64,000 nucleotides of DNA from Bizionia saleffrena (GCF_008086175.1 NZ_VSKM01000013.1:21609-85608), one strand, 5' to 3'; counted from the first letter of the stretch, positions 1 through 9,582 are shown. The notes: a model not told the origin generated them from the letters alone. Made by a program: numbers and translations.

Positions 1-1037
1 GTGAAGAACTTGCAGAGATTTTACCTCATGGAGAAAAAACAAAGGTCATGTTGGTGAGTACAGGTGCAGAAGCTGTAGAGAATGCCATAAAAATTGCACG
101 TCAAGCTACTAAAAGACCAGCGATACTTTGCTTTACCGGCGCTTATCATGGCCGTACTATGATGGCTATGACTTTAACTAGTAAAATTAGCTATAAGTAT
201 GATTGTGGTCCATTCGCGCCTGAAGTATATCGCCTTCCTTTTCCAAATTTTTACAGGTACCACGGAAAACGAGATATGGACACATTTGTAGAGGATGAAC
301 TCAAACGACTTTATGAAAGTGCGCTTAACCTTGTGGATGTAAAGAGTGTTGCGGCTGTAATTTTAGAACCAATACAAGGTGAAGGTGGTTTTAATGCCAT
401 TCCTCAGAAATATTTAGAAGGATTAAGAGCTTTCTGCGATAGGCACGGTATTATGCTAATTATGGACGAAGTGCAAAGCGGATTCTGTCGTACTGGACAC
501 TGGGCGAGTTGGCAATATTACGGAGTTCAACCCGATATTAGCACCTACGCGAAATCTATGGGTTCTGGTTTACCTATTGCAGCAATAATTGGTAAGGCTG
601 AGGTTATGGATGCTGCAGCAATTGGTTCCATTGGTGGTACTTACATTGGAAGCCCTATCTGTTGTGTGGCAGCATCTGCCACTATTAAATATATGAAAGA
701 TATAAACTTGAATGAAAAAGCAGTTAAAGTAGGTCTTGTCATAAAGACTAGATTGCAAAATTTAATGAGCCAACATTCAGAAATTGGAGATGTTAGAGGT
801 ATAGGTGCAATGATAGCTATTGAATTTGTTAAAAACAGAGATCCAAGACAGCCTAATTCCGAAATATGCCCACAAATTATTAAAGGGTGTGCAGATAATG
901 GGTTGGTAGTTTTAAGTGCAGGTACTTATAAAAACGTTCTGCGCATTTTATCACCTTTAGTAATTACAGACAAACAATTAGAAAAAGGGTTATCCATTTT
1001 GGAAGCCGAAATTAAAAAAGCAATACATAATATATGA
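1..1037 (+). CDS. class III PLP-dependent aminotransferase (5' end outside window)
   Basis: The reading frame is already open at base 3 and ends at 1037, so about the first 100 residues lie to the left of the window. The visible part has the class III (GABA/ornithine/putrescine type) aminotransferase core: a GAEAVENAIK cofactor-loop region near the edge, the LIMDEVQSGF segment whose Asp (codon 465-467) contacts the PLP pyridine nitrogen, and the YAKSMGSGLP segment whose Lys (codon 552-554) would form the PLP aldimine. The enzyme would move an omega-amino group from an amine or omega-amino acid to a keto acid in the cytoplasm. It overlaps the next gene by four bases (ATGA), so the two are translationally coupled. 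The neighbouring decarboxylase and semialdehyde dehydrogenase suggest a polyamine or GABA-like substrate; the exact substrate is not readable from sequence. Confidence 0.9.
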   Translation, partial: EELAEILPHGEKTKVMLVSTGAEAVENAIKIARQATKRPAILCFTGAYHGRTMMAMTLTSKISYKYDCGPFAPEVYRLPFPNFYRYHGKRDMDTFVEDELKRLYESALNLVDVKSVAAVILEPIQGEGGFNAIPQKYLEGLRAFCDRHGIMLIMDEVQSGFCRTGHWASWQYYGVQPDISTYAKSMGSGLPIAAIIGKAEVMDAAAIGSIGGTYIGSPICCVAASATIKYMKDINLNEKAVKVGLVIKTRLQNLMSQHSEIGDVRGIGAMIAIEFVKNRDPRQPNSEICPQIIKGCADNGLVVLSAGTYKNVLRILSPLVITDKQLEKGLSILEAEIKKAIHNI

Positions 1038-1975
1038 AACCATTCGCAATTGCAGGAATACAAATGAAGGTATCAGCTGTCGTTTCAAACGTTGAAATGA
1101 TGAAGCTAAAAATTGATATTACTATGAACCTTTATCCTTGGATAGAGATGATTATGTTTAGTGAGTTGTGTGCCTTTGGGCCACTAACCCATACTGCACA
1201 AGTAATACCTAATAACTTTGAAGCCGAGATGCAGGCTATGGCAAAAAAATACGGCATTTGGTTACTACCAGGCTCTATATTTGAGAAAAGTGAAGGAAAA
1301 ATTTATAATACCGCAACTGTTATTAACCCGAAAGGAAAAATAGTAACGCGTTACCGAAAAATGTTTCCGTTTTATCCTTATGAAACTGGCGTAACACCCG
1401 GACAAGATTATTGTGTTTTTGACGTGCCTAATGTTGCAAGATTTGGGGTTTCAATTTGTTATGATATGTGGTTTCCTGAAACCATTCGCACCCTAACCAC
1501 TATGGGAGCAGAAGTTATAATGCACCCTACCATGTCTGGGACTATTGATCGCGAAATAGAATTATCTATTGTAAGAGCAATGGCTTCGGTGAATCAGTGT
1601 TATTTCTTTGATGTCAATGGATTGGATACTGGAGGTTGCGGACGGTCTATTGTCTGTGGGCCAGATGGTAGAATACTCCACCAATCCGAAGGTACAGAAG
1701 AAATTATACCTCTTGAGTTAAATATTGACAGAGTAAAAAGAAGTCGCGAATTGGGTATTTTACGTTTAGGACAACCTCTTAAAAGCTTTCGTGATCATAT
1801 TAAAACTAGTCAATTTGGAATTTACCAACCTAATATACCGACACCTTATTTGGATTCATTAGGTCCTTTAATAAAACCCACTCGATTAGATACATTGACA
1901 GAATTAAAAATAAGAGAAACTACTTTAAGAAAGCAAAGCACTCCAACACATTATAAAGGAGATTCAATCATATAA
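1034..1975 (+). CDS. carbon-nitrogen hydrolase (nitrilase superfamily)
   Basis: A 313-residue protein with the nitrilase-superfamily catalytic triad visible: Glu44 in FSELCAFGP, Lys109 in YRKMFPF and Cys142 in SICYDMWFPE. The fold hydrolyses amide or carbamoyl bonds via a Cys thioester. Relatives include N-carbamoylputrescine amidase and omega-amidase; the C-terminal extension (about residues 260-313) is longer than in minimal members. The start overlaps the aminotransferase stop (ATGA). Its place beside an aminotransferase and a basic amino acid decarboxylase suggests it opens an amide made in the same pathway, but the substrate is an inference. Confidence 0.88.
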   Translation: MKPFAIAGIQMKVSAVVSNVEMMKLKIDITMNLYPWIEMIMFSELCAFGPLTHTAQVIPNNFEAEMQAMAKKYGIWLLPGSIFEKSEGKIYNTATVINPKGKIVTRYRKMFPFYPYETGVTPGQDYCVFDVPNVARFGVSICYDMWFPETIRTLTTMGAEVIMHPTMSGTIDREIELSIVRAMASVNQCYFFDVNGLDTGGCGRSIVCGPDGRILHQSEGTEEIIPLELNIDRVKRSRELGILRLGQPLKSFRDHIKTSQFGIYQPNIPTPYLDSLGPLIKPTRLDTLTELKIRETTLRKQSTPTHYKGDSII

Positions 1976-1990
1976 AAAAAATAGAAATAA

Positions 1991-2401
1991 ATGGGTGATG
2001 TAAGATCAGGAAAAAAAATTAAGAAAGCAGAAATAAGAAAAGATTATGTGAGTTGGTTTGAAATACCCGCAATCGATTTTCAACAGGCAGTAGAGTTTTA
2101 TCAATATATTTTTGACATAACTATGCAACAGAATATAACAGAATCTAATGAGATGGCTTTTTTTTCAACAACTACCGGTATTGGTGGCGCGGTTGTTTCT
2201 GGCTCTGGTTACGTGCCAAGTGATTCCGGTTCACTAATTTATCTTAATGGTGGTGATAACTTGAGTTTGGTTCTTGATAAAGTAGAGCAAGCTGGAGGTC
2301 GTATCATTATGCCAAAAACTTTAATATCTGAAGAATCTGGATACTTCGCTGTTTTTATTGATTCTCAAGGGAATAAATTAGCACTACATTCTAAAAATTA
2401 A
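1991..2401 (+). CDS. VOC family protein (glyoxalase/bleomycin-resistance fold)
   Basis: A 136-residue protein that starts 15 bases after the nitrilase gene. Residues from about 20 onward give the vicinal-oxygen-chelate pattern: VSWFEIPAIDFQQAVEFYQ followed by a beta-alpha repeat and a closing YFAVFIDSQGNKLALH strand. VOC domains bind a metal or a small ligand; this subtype (DUF-like, one repeat pair) is common and its substrate is usually unknown. The first 17 residues are Lys/Arg-rich and may be a non-domain extension. It is probably co-transcribed with its neighbours. No catalytic role is assigned. Confidence 0.8.
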   Translation: MGDVRSGKKIKKAEIRKDYVSWFEIPAIDFQQAVEFYQYIFDITMQQNITESNEMAFFSTTTGIGGAVVSGSGYVPSDSGSLIYLNGGDNLSLVLDKVEQAGGRIIMPKTLISEESGYFAVFIDSQGNKLALHSKN

Positions 2402-2420
2402 CGATTATCTTAATCACAAA

Positions 2421-2528
2421 ATGCAGAAGTTTTTAATTAGTTTCCTACCTTTTTTTACTACCCTTCGTACATTACTAGGCGCAATAATTATTTCTACTCA
2501 TCTTTTTTTTAATAAAAATAACTTATAA
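2421..2528 (+). CDS. possible 35-residue hydrophobic peptide
   Basis: A short open frame starts at ATG 2421 and stops at 2528, nine bases before the decarboxylase start. It encodes one hydrophobic segment (MQKFLISFLPFF, then LLGAIIISTHLFF) with a short polar tail, so it could be a single-pass membrane peptide. It sits in an otherwise empty 135-base gap inside the operon. I recognise no family; it may be chance, or a leader peptide for the decarboxylase gene. Confidence 0.25.
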   Translation: MQKFLISFLPFFTTLRTLLGAIIISTHLFFNKNNL

Positions 2529-2536
2529 AATCTTCA

Positions 2537-5284
2537 ATGACTGATATTCATAAAAAAGCAAATAGCAAACCAAAGAGTTCTCCATATTATAACATTGGTC
2601 AGTTGCGAGTAGACTATTGGAATAAATTAAAAATTGAAAGCTCAGAGTTAGCGCGTTGCAACAACGGTTCAGTAAATGAAAGAAAACATAGGGAGGTAGT
2701 AAAAAATTTAATTAAGGATTTAAAAGGAGTTGAATGTTATTTTGCTTCACCAGGAAAAGGGAGAATGCAAAAATTAGAACATATACTTTCTAATCATGAG
2801 CACGAGTCTTTATCAAATTTAATAGCTGAAACCACTAAAGATTTAGTGGGAGATAGTTATAGAAGCAACCCTGATTATATAGATTTTGATGAACATAGCA
2901 TAGCGTCTGTTGAGGAACATGAGCAGCATAACAGTGTTCGGAAAAACCATTTTGAGGTGTTATTTATAGACGCGATTTCAGAAAAGGAAGAGAGTACTTT
3001 AAAACATAGCTTGATGTCATTACGTATCTCAAATGACAAATTTACCTATGGGGTTGTGGTGCAGAGATCTTTTCAAGATGCCTTGATTGCTTTGCACTTC
3101 AATCACAATATACAGGCAGTGGTTGTGAGATACGCGCCACCTTATTATTCTAAAGAAATCTCACCTCTTATAAAACCATATATTCAGTCTGTTACAAAAC
3201 TTGACTATTCTTCAAAATCAGAAACGGAACTTGGTCCATTAATTGGTGATTTGATTGGCAAGTTTAGACCAGAATTGGATACCTACTACGTTACTGATAC
3301 ATCACTAGGGCATTTAAAAGACAGCACCATCAAATGTTTTAGACGAATTTTCTATCAAACAGAAGATATCCAAGAACTTCACTTAACTATTTTAAGAGGC
3401 ATTGCCGAGCGTTTTGAAACGCCATTCTTTTCTGCTTTGGTAGAATATAGTCAAAAGCCAACTGGTGTTTTTCATGCAATGCCAATCTCAAGAGGGAATT
3501 CGGTTTTTAAATCGAGATGGATCAACGACTTTGGAGATTTCTATGGTAGAAATATGTTTTTAGCAGAAACATCAGCCACAACAGGAGGTCTTGATTCCTT
3601 ATTGCAACCAACGGGGTCTATTAAAAAAGCTCAGGAAATGGCAAGAGATGCTTATGGTTCACAATACACTTATTTTGTTACTAATGGTACTTCAACGGCT
3701 AATAAGATAGTTATGCAGGCTCTTGTAGAACCCGGAAACGTAGTTCTTATCGATAGAGATTGTCATAAATCGCACCATTATGGATTGGTATTAGTAGGAG
3801 CTTATCCCGTTTATCTAGATTCTTATCCAATAGAAAAATATTCTATGTATGGTGCTGTGCCTTTAGAACAAATAAAGGGCCGCTTAATGGAGTTAAAAAA
3901 GGCTGGAAGATTAGACAAAGTGAGAATGTTATTGCTTACCAATTGCACGTTTGACGGGATGGTATATAATGTAGAACGCGTTATGGAAGAAGTTTTAGCG
4001 ATAAAGCCAGACATAATATTTTTGTGGGATGAAGCTTGGTTTGCCTTTGCTGGATTTGCTTATAATTACAAACAACGTACTGGGATGTATACAGCTAAAA
4101 AGTTATATGAAAAATATAATAGTAGTGGCTATAGAAAAAAGTATACTGACCATATTAAAGGGTTAAAGGCTGATGATATTTCCTTAATGCCAGATCCTGA
4201 TAAGGTTCGTATTCGTGTATATGCAACACAAAGCACACATAAAACATTAAGTAGTTTTAGACAAGGTTCTATGATTCATATTTGGGATCAGGACTTCCGT
4301 AGAAAAAGTGAAAACACCTTTTCGGAAGCCTATATGACACATACTTCCACATCCCCTAATTATCAAATGTTAGCGTCATTGGATATCGGTAGGCGTCAGG
4401 TTCAGTTGGAAGGTTTTGAGCTAGTTGAAAAAAGTATTGAAATGGCTATGATTTTGCGCGCCAAAGTTAACGATAATCCACAGCTAAGTAAATACTTTGA
4501 TATCTTAACCGTAAAAGATTTTATTCCAGATAAATACCGTCAAACAGGCTTAAAAGAATATTACACAAAAAATGAAGGTTGGAATCTTATGGACGACGCT
4601 TGGCAAAAGGATGAGTTTGTTTTAGATCCAACAAAAATCACCTTACATATAGGTAAAACGGGCGTTGATGGTGATACTTTTAAGAACAAATATTTGATGG
4701 ATAAATTTAATATCCAAATCAATAAAACGTCTAGAAACACTGTGTTATTTTTGACTAATATAGGTACAACAAGAGGAAGTATTACGTATTTAACGAATGC
4801 CTTGTTAAAAATTGCAGATGAATTAGATGAAGAATTTAAGTCGTTAAATGATAAGGAAATGGAAATTCACCAAAAACGAATCCATTCCTTAACCAAAGAA
4901 GTACCGCCTTTGCCAGATTTTAGCTTTTTTCATCATTCATTTCAAGCTGTTCCTGGAGTACCAGGAGGAGATTTGCGTGCGGCTTATTTTCTAGCTTATA
5001 AAGAAGAAAACTACGAGTATATTCCTTTAAGCGACTGTTTAGGTGCTATGCAAAAAGGCAAAGTTTTAGTGGCCTCCACTTTTGTAATTCCATACCCACC
5101 AGGATTCCCTGTTCTGGTGCCAGGTCAGGTGGTTAGCGAAGAGATTATTAATTTTATGTTGGCTTTAGACGTTAGTGAAATTCATGGCTATCGTGCCGAT
5201 TTGGGTTTAAGAATCTTTAAAGAAACGGTATTGGACAGACATAAAACAACAACATCTATAGGGGGAATGAACATCAAAAAATAA
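2537..5284 (+). CDS. Orn/Lys/Arg-type PLP-dependent decarboxylase (915 aa)
   Basis: A large fold-type I PLP enzyme of the ornithine/lysine/arginine decarboxylase family. Residues about 1-300 form the N-terminal wing/linker region, about 310-680 the PLP-binding domain, and the rest the C-terminal domain (FHHSFQAVPGVPGGDLR, then YPPGFPVLVPGQ). Visible active-site residues are His410 in DCHKSHH, Asp498 in LWDEAWFAF and Lys569 in the STHKTLSS loop that holds PLP. It would remove CO2 from a basic amino acid to give cadaverine, putrescine or agmatine. At 915 residues it is longer than the roughly 710-750 typical of the inducible enterobacterial enzymes, mainly through the N-terminal half. It probably supplies the amine handled by the flanking aminotransferase, ligase and dehydrogenase. 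Which amino acid it uses cannot be told from sequence. Confidence 0.9.
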   Translation: MTDIHKKANSKPKSSPYYNIGQLRVDYWNKLKIESSELARCNNGSVNERKHREVVKNLIKDLKGVECYFASPGKGRMQKLEHILSNHEHESLSNLIAETTKDLVGDSYRSNPDYIDFDEHSIASVEEHEQHNSVRKNHFEVLFIDAISEKEESTLKHSLMSLRISNDKFTYGVVVQRSFQDALIALHFNHNIQAVVVRYAPPYYSKEISPLIKPYIQSVTKLDYSSKSETELGPLIGDLIGKFRPELDTYYVTDTSLGHLKDSTIKCFRRIFYQTEDIQELHLTILRGIAERFETPFFSALVEYSQKPTGVFHAMPISRGNSVFKSRWINDFGDFYGRNMFLAETSATTGGLDSLLQPTGSIKKAQEMARDAYGSQYTYFVTNGTSTANKIVMQALVEPGNVVLIDRDCHKSHHYGLVLVGAYPVYLDSYPIEKYSMYGAVPLEQIKGRLMELKKAGRLDKVRMLLLTNCTFDGMVYNVERVMEEVLAIKPDIIFLWDEAWFAFAGFAYNYKQRTGMYTAKKLYEKYNSSGYRKKYTDHIKGLKADDISLMPDPDKVRIRVYATQSTHKTLSSFRQGSMIHIWDQDFRRKSENTFSEAYMTHTSTSPNYQMLASLDIGRRQVQLEGFELVEKSIEMAMILRAKVNDNPQLSKYFDILTVKDFIPDKYRQTGLKEYYTKNEGWNLMDDAWQKDEFVLDPTKITLHIGKTGVDGDTFKNKYLMDKFNIQINKTSRNTVLFLTNIGTTRGSITYLTNALLKIADELDEEFKSLNDKEMEIHQKRIHSLTKEVPPLPDFSFFHHSFQAVPGVPGGDLRAAYFLAYKEENYEYIPLSDCLGAMQKGKVLVASTFVIPYPPGFPVLVPGQVVSEEIINFMLALDVSEIHGYRADLGLRIFKETVLDRHKTTTSIGGMNIKK

Positions 5285-5313
5285 AATTAATTAATAATTT
5301 TAAAACCGATTGT

Positions 5314-6846
5314 ATGACTATTAAAAAATCAACAAAAACTAAAAAAGCAGTACCAACTAAAAAAGTAGCGACTGCAAAAAAAGAGAACACCATTGAAGTA
5401 CTTGATGGAATTCCAGATATAAGACGTTTCTTTTATAAGAATGAGGTTCCAATATATTTTATCAGTGCCACTAATTTTAATATGTTGGGAGCAGATGAGT
5501 GGATTAAAGGATTTAAGTTTATTTGTCATATAGAATGCTTTGATGGACAGCATCCTAATGTTTTTTCTCCAAAAGAAGAAATTCCTCATGATGAGTTTAC
5601 CTGTATTGAAGATATCAATAACTACTTGCTTCAACATCCAGAGGTCCAAGACTATTTAAAAACAAGAAGTAAAGGTAAAAAAGCAGGTAAGGCTATGTTC
5701 CTTATGTTTGATGAAAACACCGAAAAGCTAGCTAAAAAATTGGGGTTACAGATTATGTTCCCAAGTGCAAAAATGCGAACCTTTATGGATAATAAAGTCA
5801 ATACCAATCGTATTGCAGAAAAAGCTGGAGTACCTTGTGTACCTTATGTGTTATCTCCTGTAACGGATTATAAGCACTTAAATAAAGTTTCTAAAGTGTT
5901 AGGAACAGACCTTGTAATACAAACACCATTTGGTGATTCTGGTCATACTACTTTCTTTATCTCAAATGAAGAAGAATTTAAAAAATATGAAAAAGAGATT
6001 GTAAAAGAGAAAGAGGTTAAAATTATGAAACGCATCAATTGTAAAGGTTCTGCTATTGAAGCGTGCGTTACGCGACATGGAACTATTGTTGCACCTTTAA
6101 TGACCGAGTTAGTCGGTTTTAAAGAGTTAACGCCTTATAAAGGAGGTTGGTGTGGCAATGAAATTTATCCAAATGCATTCAGTCCGGAGTTAAGAAAAAA
6201 AGCGACAAAATATACGCAATTATTTGGAAATCAACTTAGAGAAGAAGGTTATAAAGGCTATTTTGAATTAGATTTTCTAATAGATCAAGACAATGGTGAA
6301 ATTTATTTAGGAGAACTAAACCCGAGGGTTACTGGAGCTAGTTCAATCACTAATCACGCTGTTTTTGCCCTTGCTGATGCGCCTCTTTTTATTTTCCATA
6401 TTATGGAATGGATGGATGTTGACTATAAATTGGATGTTAAGGCGATTAACGATCGTTGGGAAAAGCAAGCAAATATTGATAGCTGGAGTCAAATAATAAT
6501 AAAACATACCAAAGCAACTGTTGAGTATATCTCTGAGGCCCCAAAATCAGGTATTTACAAAATGTTTGATAATGGCCATATTCAATTTGATCGTTTAGAT
6601 ACACACAGAAGAGCTGTAGAGACTGAAAATGAGGCCTTCTTTTTACATATTTCTAAAAAAGGTGATTATTTATATGAAGGTGCAGATATGGGGATTTTGG
6701 TGTCTAGAGGTCGGATGATGACTGATGATTTTAAGTTAAACAATCGTGCAAAACAATGGATTAAAGCCATTCAAAGTAAATATGCATCTCAAATTGTGGA
6801 AGATAAGAGTGAACAGGTTATGCTTAAGGGGAGTTTAACAAAATAA
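5314..6846 (+). CDS. ATP-grasp ligase (biotin-carboxylase-like fold)
   Basis: A 510-residue protein, 29 bases after the decarboxylase. The first 25 residues are Lys/Thr-rich and probably disordered. An ATP-grasp domain spans about residues 145-350; its end is marked by YLGELNPRVTG, where Glu and Asn of the ELNPR segment bind Mg-ATP. ATP-grasp enzymes activate a carboxylate as acyl phosphate and join it to an amine. Automatic pipelines may call this biotin carboxylase, but there is no carboxyltransferase or biotin carrier nearby and the C-terminal region differs. In this operon a carboxylate-amine ligation that protects the polyamine is more plausible. That role is inferred. Confidence 0.82.
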   Translation: MTIKKSTKTKKAVPTKKVATAKKENTIEVLDGIPDIRRFFYKNEVPIYFISATNFNMLGADEWIKGFKFICHIECFDGQHPNVFSPKEEIPHDEFTCIEDINNYLLQHPEVQDYLKTRSKGKKAGKAMFLMFDENTEKLAKKLGLQIMFPSAKMRTFMDNKVNTNRIAEKAGVPCVPYVLSPVTDYKHLNKVSKVLGTDLVIQTPFGDSGHTTFFISNEEEFKKYEKEIVKEKEVKIMKRINCKGSAIEACVTRHGTIVAPLMTELVGFKELTPYKGGWCGNEIYPNAFSPELRKKATKYTQLFGNQLREEGYKGYFELDFLIDQDNGEIYLGELNPRVTGASSITNHAVFALADAPLFIFHIMEWMDVDYKLDVKAINDRWEKQANIDSWSQIIIKHTKATVEYISEAPKSGIYKMFDNGHIQFDRLDTHRRAVETENEAFFLHISKKGDYLYEGADMGILVSRGRMMTDDFKLNNRAKQWIKAIQSKYASQIVEDKSEQVMLKGSLTK

Positions 6847-6935
6847 TTCGTTTCTAATACTATGACTAGTGGTTAACTCTAAATATTAGTTAAATCGTTT
6901 ATACATTTTTATAAGGTTAAAATAAAAAATATACT

Positions 6936-8126
6936 ATGCAATTAAATTTTACTACGGTCTCAGAACCGTCTATAGCAGGAGCAAAATGGAAAGGTTTATT
7001 CGATGCCTATTGGTCAGGGTATCGAACTTGGTTTTTGTCAAAAGAAACTGTGAACACACCAGATTTAGAGACATCGCAAAACGCTCTAAAAAAATATATG
7101 CCCAAAATGTGGTCAACCTATAAGCATCTGTGCGTATTAACAAACGCCGATCCGGTTATGGCTCGTTTTCTCACAGGGTTTCAACCACCAGCATATATTA
7201 GTGCTTGTGCGCAGGCAGTTATTAAAGCAGATGAAATTCAACTAGTTCGCAACTATGATTACCATCCAGATTTGCTCGAAGGGACAATATTGCTGAGTAA
7301 ATGGAATGACAATAAAGTTATGGGTATGTCAGATTGTTTAATTGGATTAGTAGATGGTATGAATGATGCAGGCCTTTGTGTTTCTCTCACATTTGGTGGT
7401 AGGAAAGAAGTTGGTTATGGATTTGGAATTCCTTTTATTCTAAGGTATGTTTTAGAATTTTGTAAAAATACCGCTGAAGCTGTAAAAGTGCTAAAAAGTA
7501 TTCCGTCTCATATGTCATATAACGTGACTGTAGTAGACAAATCGGGAGCTTCAAAAACAGTAATGTTAGCTCCAGATAAAGCACCATTAGTTACTAACGA
7601 TGCCTTTGCAACGAATCATCAAGGAATAGTAGACTGGGAAGAGAATGCTCAGTTTAATCAAACTGTTAAGCGTTATAATTTCATAAAAAATTATTTAAAA
7701 TCGAAAAACATAAGTGCTAATGAATTAGCGAAGGCCTTCTTACATTATCCGTTATATAATACAAAGTTTACTGAAGGATTTGGAACCTTATTTACGTCAG
7801 TGTATCAGCCAGAAAACTTAATTATGAAAGTACTGTGGCCAAATGTCGCAATTGAAAGAAGCTTCGATAATTTTGCAGAAGAAAACATTTTCATAGAATA
7901 CAATACTACTGGGCAGCCAGTTGTTCCTATTAACACATGGGAAACAGCTCCGGTAGAAACTAATGGATACAGATGGCAAGATGCAGTTGTAGATTCACTG
8001 GTTAGCGGAATGGCAGGGAAGAAAACAAAACAAAAACAACAAGAGTTTCGTGATCGATTAATGCCTGGCGGTGAAATAGCTTGGGAAGTATTAGTAGATT
8101 ATTGGAACGAGCCTGTCGAATATTAA
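6936..8126 (+). CDS. C45-family Ntn-hydrolase (acyl-CoA:6-APA acyltransferase-like)
   Basis: A 396-residue protein of the linear-amide C-N hydrolase / peptidase C45 group. Cys91 in YISACAQAV is the probable nucleophile exposed by self-cleavage, followed by the family signature LVRNYDYHPD (Arg, Asn and Asp of the active site) and a GMNDAGLCVSLTFGG strand. No signal peptide is seen, so it acts in the cytoplasm. Known relatives hydrolyse or transfer simple acyl-amides. Lying after the ATP-grasp ligase and before the aldehyde dehydrogenase, it could release an acyl-protected amine or amino acid at the end of the pathway; this is an inference from context. Confidence 0.85.
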   Translation: MQLNFTTVSEPSIAGAKWKGLFDAYWSGYRTWFLSKETVNTPDLETSQNALKKYMPKMWSTYKHLCVLTNADPVMARFLTGFQPPAYISACAQAVIKADEIQLVRNYDYHPDLLEGTILLSKWNDNKVMGMSDCLIGLVDGMNDAGLCVSLTFGGRKEVGYGFGIPFILRYVLEFCKNTAEAVKVLKSIPSHMSYNVTVVDKSGASKTVMLAPDKAPLVTNDAFATNHQGIVDWEENAQFNQTVKRYNFIKNYLKSKNISANELAKAFLHYPLYNTKFTEGFGTLFTSVYQPENLIMKVLWPNVAIERSFDNFAEENIFIEYNTTGQPVVPINTWETAPVETNGYRWQDAVVDSLVSGMAGKKTKQKQQEFRDRLMPGGEIAWEVLVDYWNEPVEY

Positions 8127-8151
8127 TTTGTGATATTTAATTTTATAAACT

Positions 8152-9510
8152 ATGGAATTTAAAAGTAATAATCCTTATAACGGGCAAGAGGTTGCTAAAT
8201 TTAAAGGTCTTACGCAAAACGAATTAGTAGATAAACTAAACAAAAGCCAAAAAGCATTTGAGTCTTGGAGAAAAGTTCCTATTTCAGAGCGCAGCTTGCT
8301 ATTTAAAAAAGCGGGCCAAGTTTTGCGAGATAACGTAGCAGAATATGCTAAAATTATTACTTTGGAAATGGGGAAACCAATTTTAGAATCTAGAGGAGAA
8401 GTAAATAAATGCGCTACTGTATGTGACTATTACGCTAAAAATGCTGAAAAATTTTTAGCAAATGAATTTATTGAAACCGATGCCCAAAGAAGTTATGTGC
8501 GCCACGACCCAATTGGAGCCGTATTTGCCATAATGCCTTGGAATTTTCCTTTTTGGCAAGTGTTTCGTTTTGCCGCTCCAACCCTTATTGCCGGAAATGT
8601 AGGCCTTTTAAAACATGCTCCAAATGTTTTTGGCTGTGCCGAACAGATTGCGGATGTTTTTAAAAAGGCCGGCTTTCCTGATGACGTTTTTCAGAATTTA
8701 ATAGTACATCATGATAAGACCGAAATTATTATTGCACACGATGCTGTAAAAGCCGTTACACTTACAGGAAGTGAAAGGGCAGGAGCAGCAGTCGCTCAAA
8801 TTTCAGGGAAATATATAAAGAAAATATTGTTGGAATTGGGGGGTAACAACGCTTTCATTGTTTGGGATGATGCCGATATTGATAAAGCAGTGGCAACAGC
8901 ACTTACCGCTCGCATGCTAAACTGTGGACAGAGTTGTATTGCCGCCAAGCGTTTTATTTTGTTGGAGGGTATTTATGATGAATTTGTTTTAAAATTTATT
9001 GCAGCAGTAAAAAACCTCAAATCCGGCGACCCGATGGAGGAAGATACCAAGATTGGTCCGTTAGCGCGAAAGGATTTGGCAGATCAATTACAATACCAGG
9101 TTAGAAATTCAGTTGCAATGGGAGCAGATCTTTTACTTGGCGGAAATCAAAGCGGCGCCTACCACGAACCAACAATTTTAGGCAATGTAAAACCTGATAT
9201 GCCTGCTTTTGACGAAGAAACTTTTGGCCCTTTGGCAGCGATGATAAAAGTAAAAACAATTGAAGAGGCCTTTGCCCTCTCAGAGCAATCCCGCTATGGA
9301 CTGGGTGTAACGGTTTGCACTACCAATATTGAAAAGGCACTTGAATATGCCCACGAAGTGAGTGATGGGGCTTACTTTATAAACGAATTGGTAAAAAGCG
9401 ATCCACGATTACCCTTTGGCGGTACTAAGAAATCAGGTTACGGACGTGAATTAGCAAAAGATGGCATCTTAGAGTTTGTAAATCGAAAAACAGTTTATGT
9501 AAAAAACTAA
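8152..9510 (+). CDS. NAD(P)-dependent succinate-semialdehyde-type aldehyde dehydrogenase
   Basis: A complete 452-residue aldehyde dehydrogenase, 25 bases after the C45 gene and last in the operon. Catalytic residues are Glu228 in LLELGGNN and Cys262 in NCGQSCIAAKRF; the MPWNFPFWQ cofactor segment and the C-terminal LPFGGTKKSGYGRE segment are typical. Length and motifs fit the GabD/Sad group, which oxidises succinate semialdehyde or related omega-amido and omega-amino aldehydes. It would take the aldehyde produced by the aminotransferase. It is followed by a strong hairpin at 9561, which closes the transcription unit. Confidence 0.92.
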   Translation: MEFKSNNPYNGQEVAKFKGLTQNELVDKLNKSQKAFESWRKVPISERSLLFKKAGQVLRDNVAEYAKIITLEMGKPILESRGEVNKCATVCDYYAKNAEKFLANEFIETDAQRSYVRHDPIGAVFAIMPWNFPFWQVFRFAAPTLIAGNVGLLKHAPNVFGCAEQIADVFKKAGFPDDVFQNLIVHHDKTEIIIAHDAVKAVTLTGSERAGAAVAQISGKYIKKILLELGGNNAFIVWDDADIDKAVATALTARMLNCGQSCIAAKRFILLEGIYDEFVLKFIAAVKNLKSGDPMEEDTKIGPLARKDLADQLQYQVRNSVAMGADLLLGGNQSGAYHEPTILGNVKPDMPAFDEETFGPLAAMIKVKTIEEAFALSEQSRYGLGVTVCTTNIEKALEYAHEVSDGAYFINELVKSDPRLPFGGTKKSGYGRELAKDGILEFVNRKTVYVKN

Positions 9511-9560
9511 AAAGCGTAAAATAAGCGCTATCACTAATTCTCTCATCTCTTTAGATTTTA

Positions 9561-9582
9561 ACCGGAGCTCCGGTGGTTTTTT
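9561..9582 (+). terminator. probable Rho-independent terminator of the catabolic operon
   Basis: A perfect 14-base palindrome ACCGGAGCTCCGGT (9561-9574) is followed by GG and a T-run, about 50 bases after the aldehyde dehydrogenase stop. It is one of the most GC-rich spots in this AT-rich stretch. Confidence 0.75.

Noticed and set aside
5314..6846. Biotin carboxylase
   Set aside because: Only the ATP-grasp fold is shared; there is no biotin carrier or carboxyltransferase partner, and the operon context points to amine ligation.
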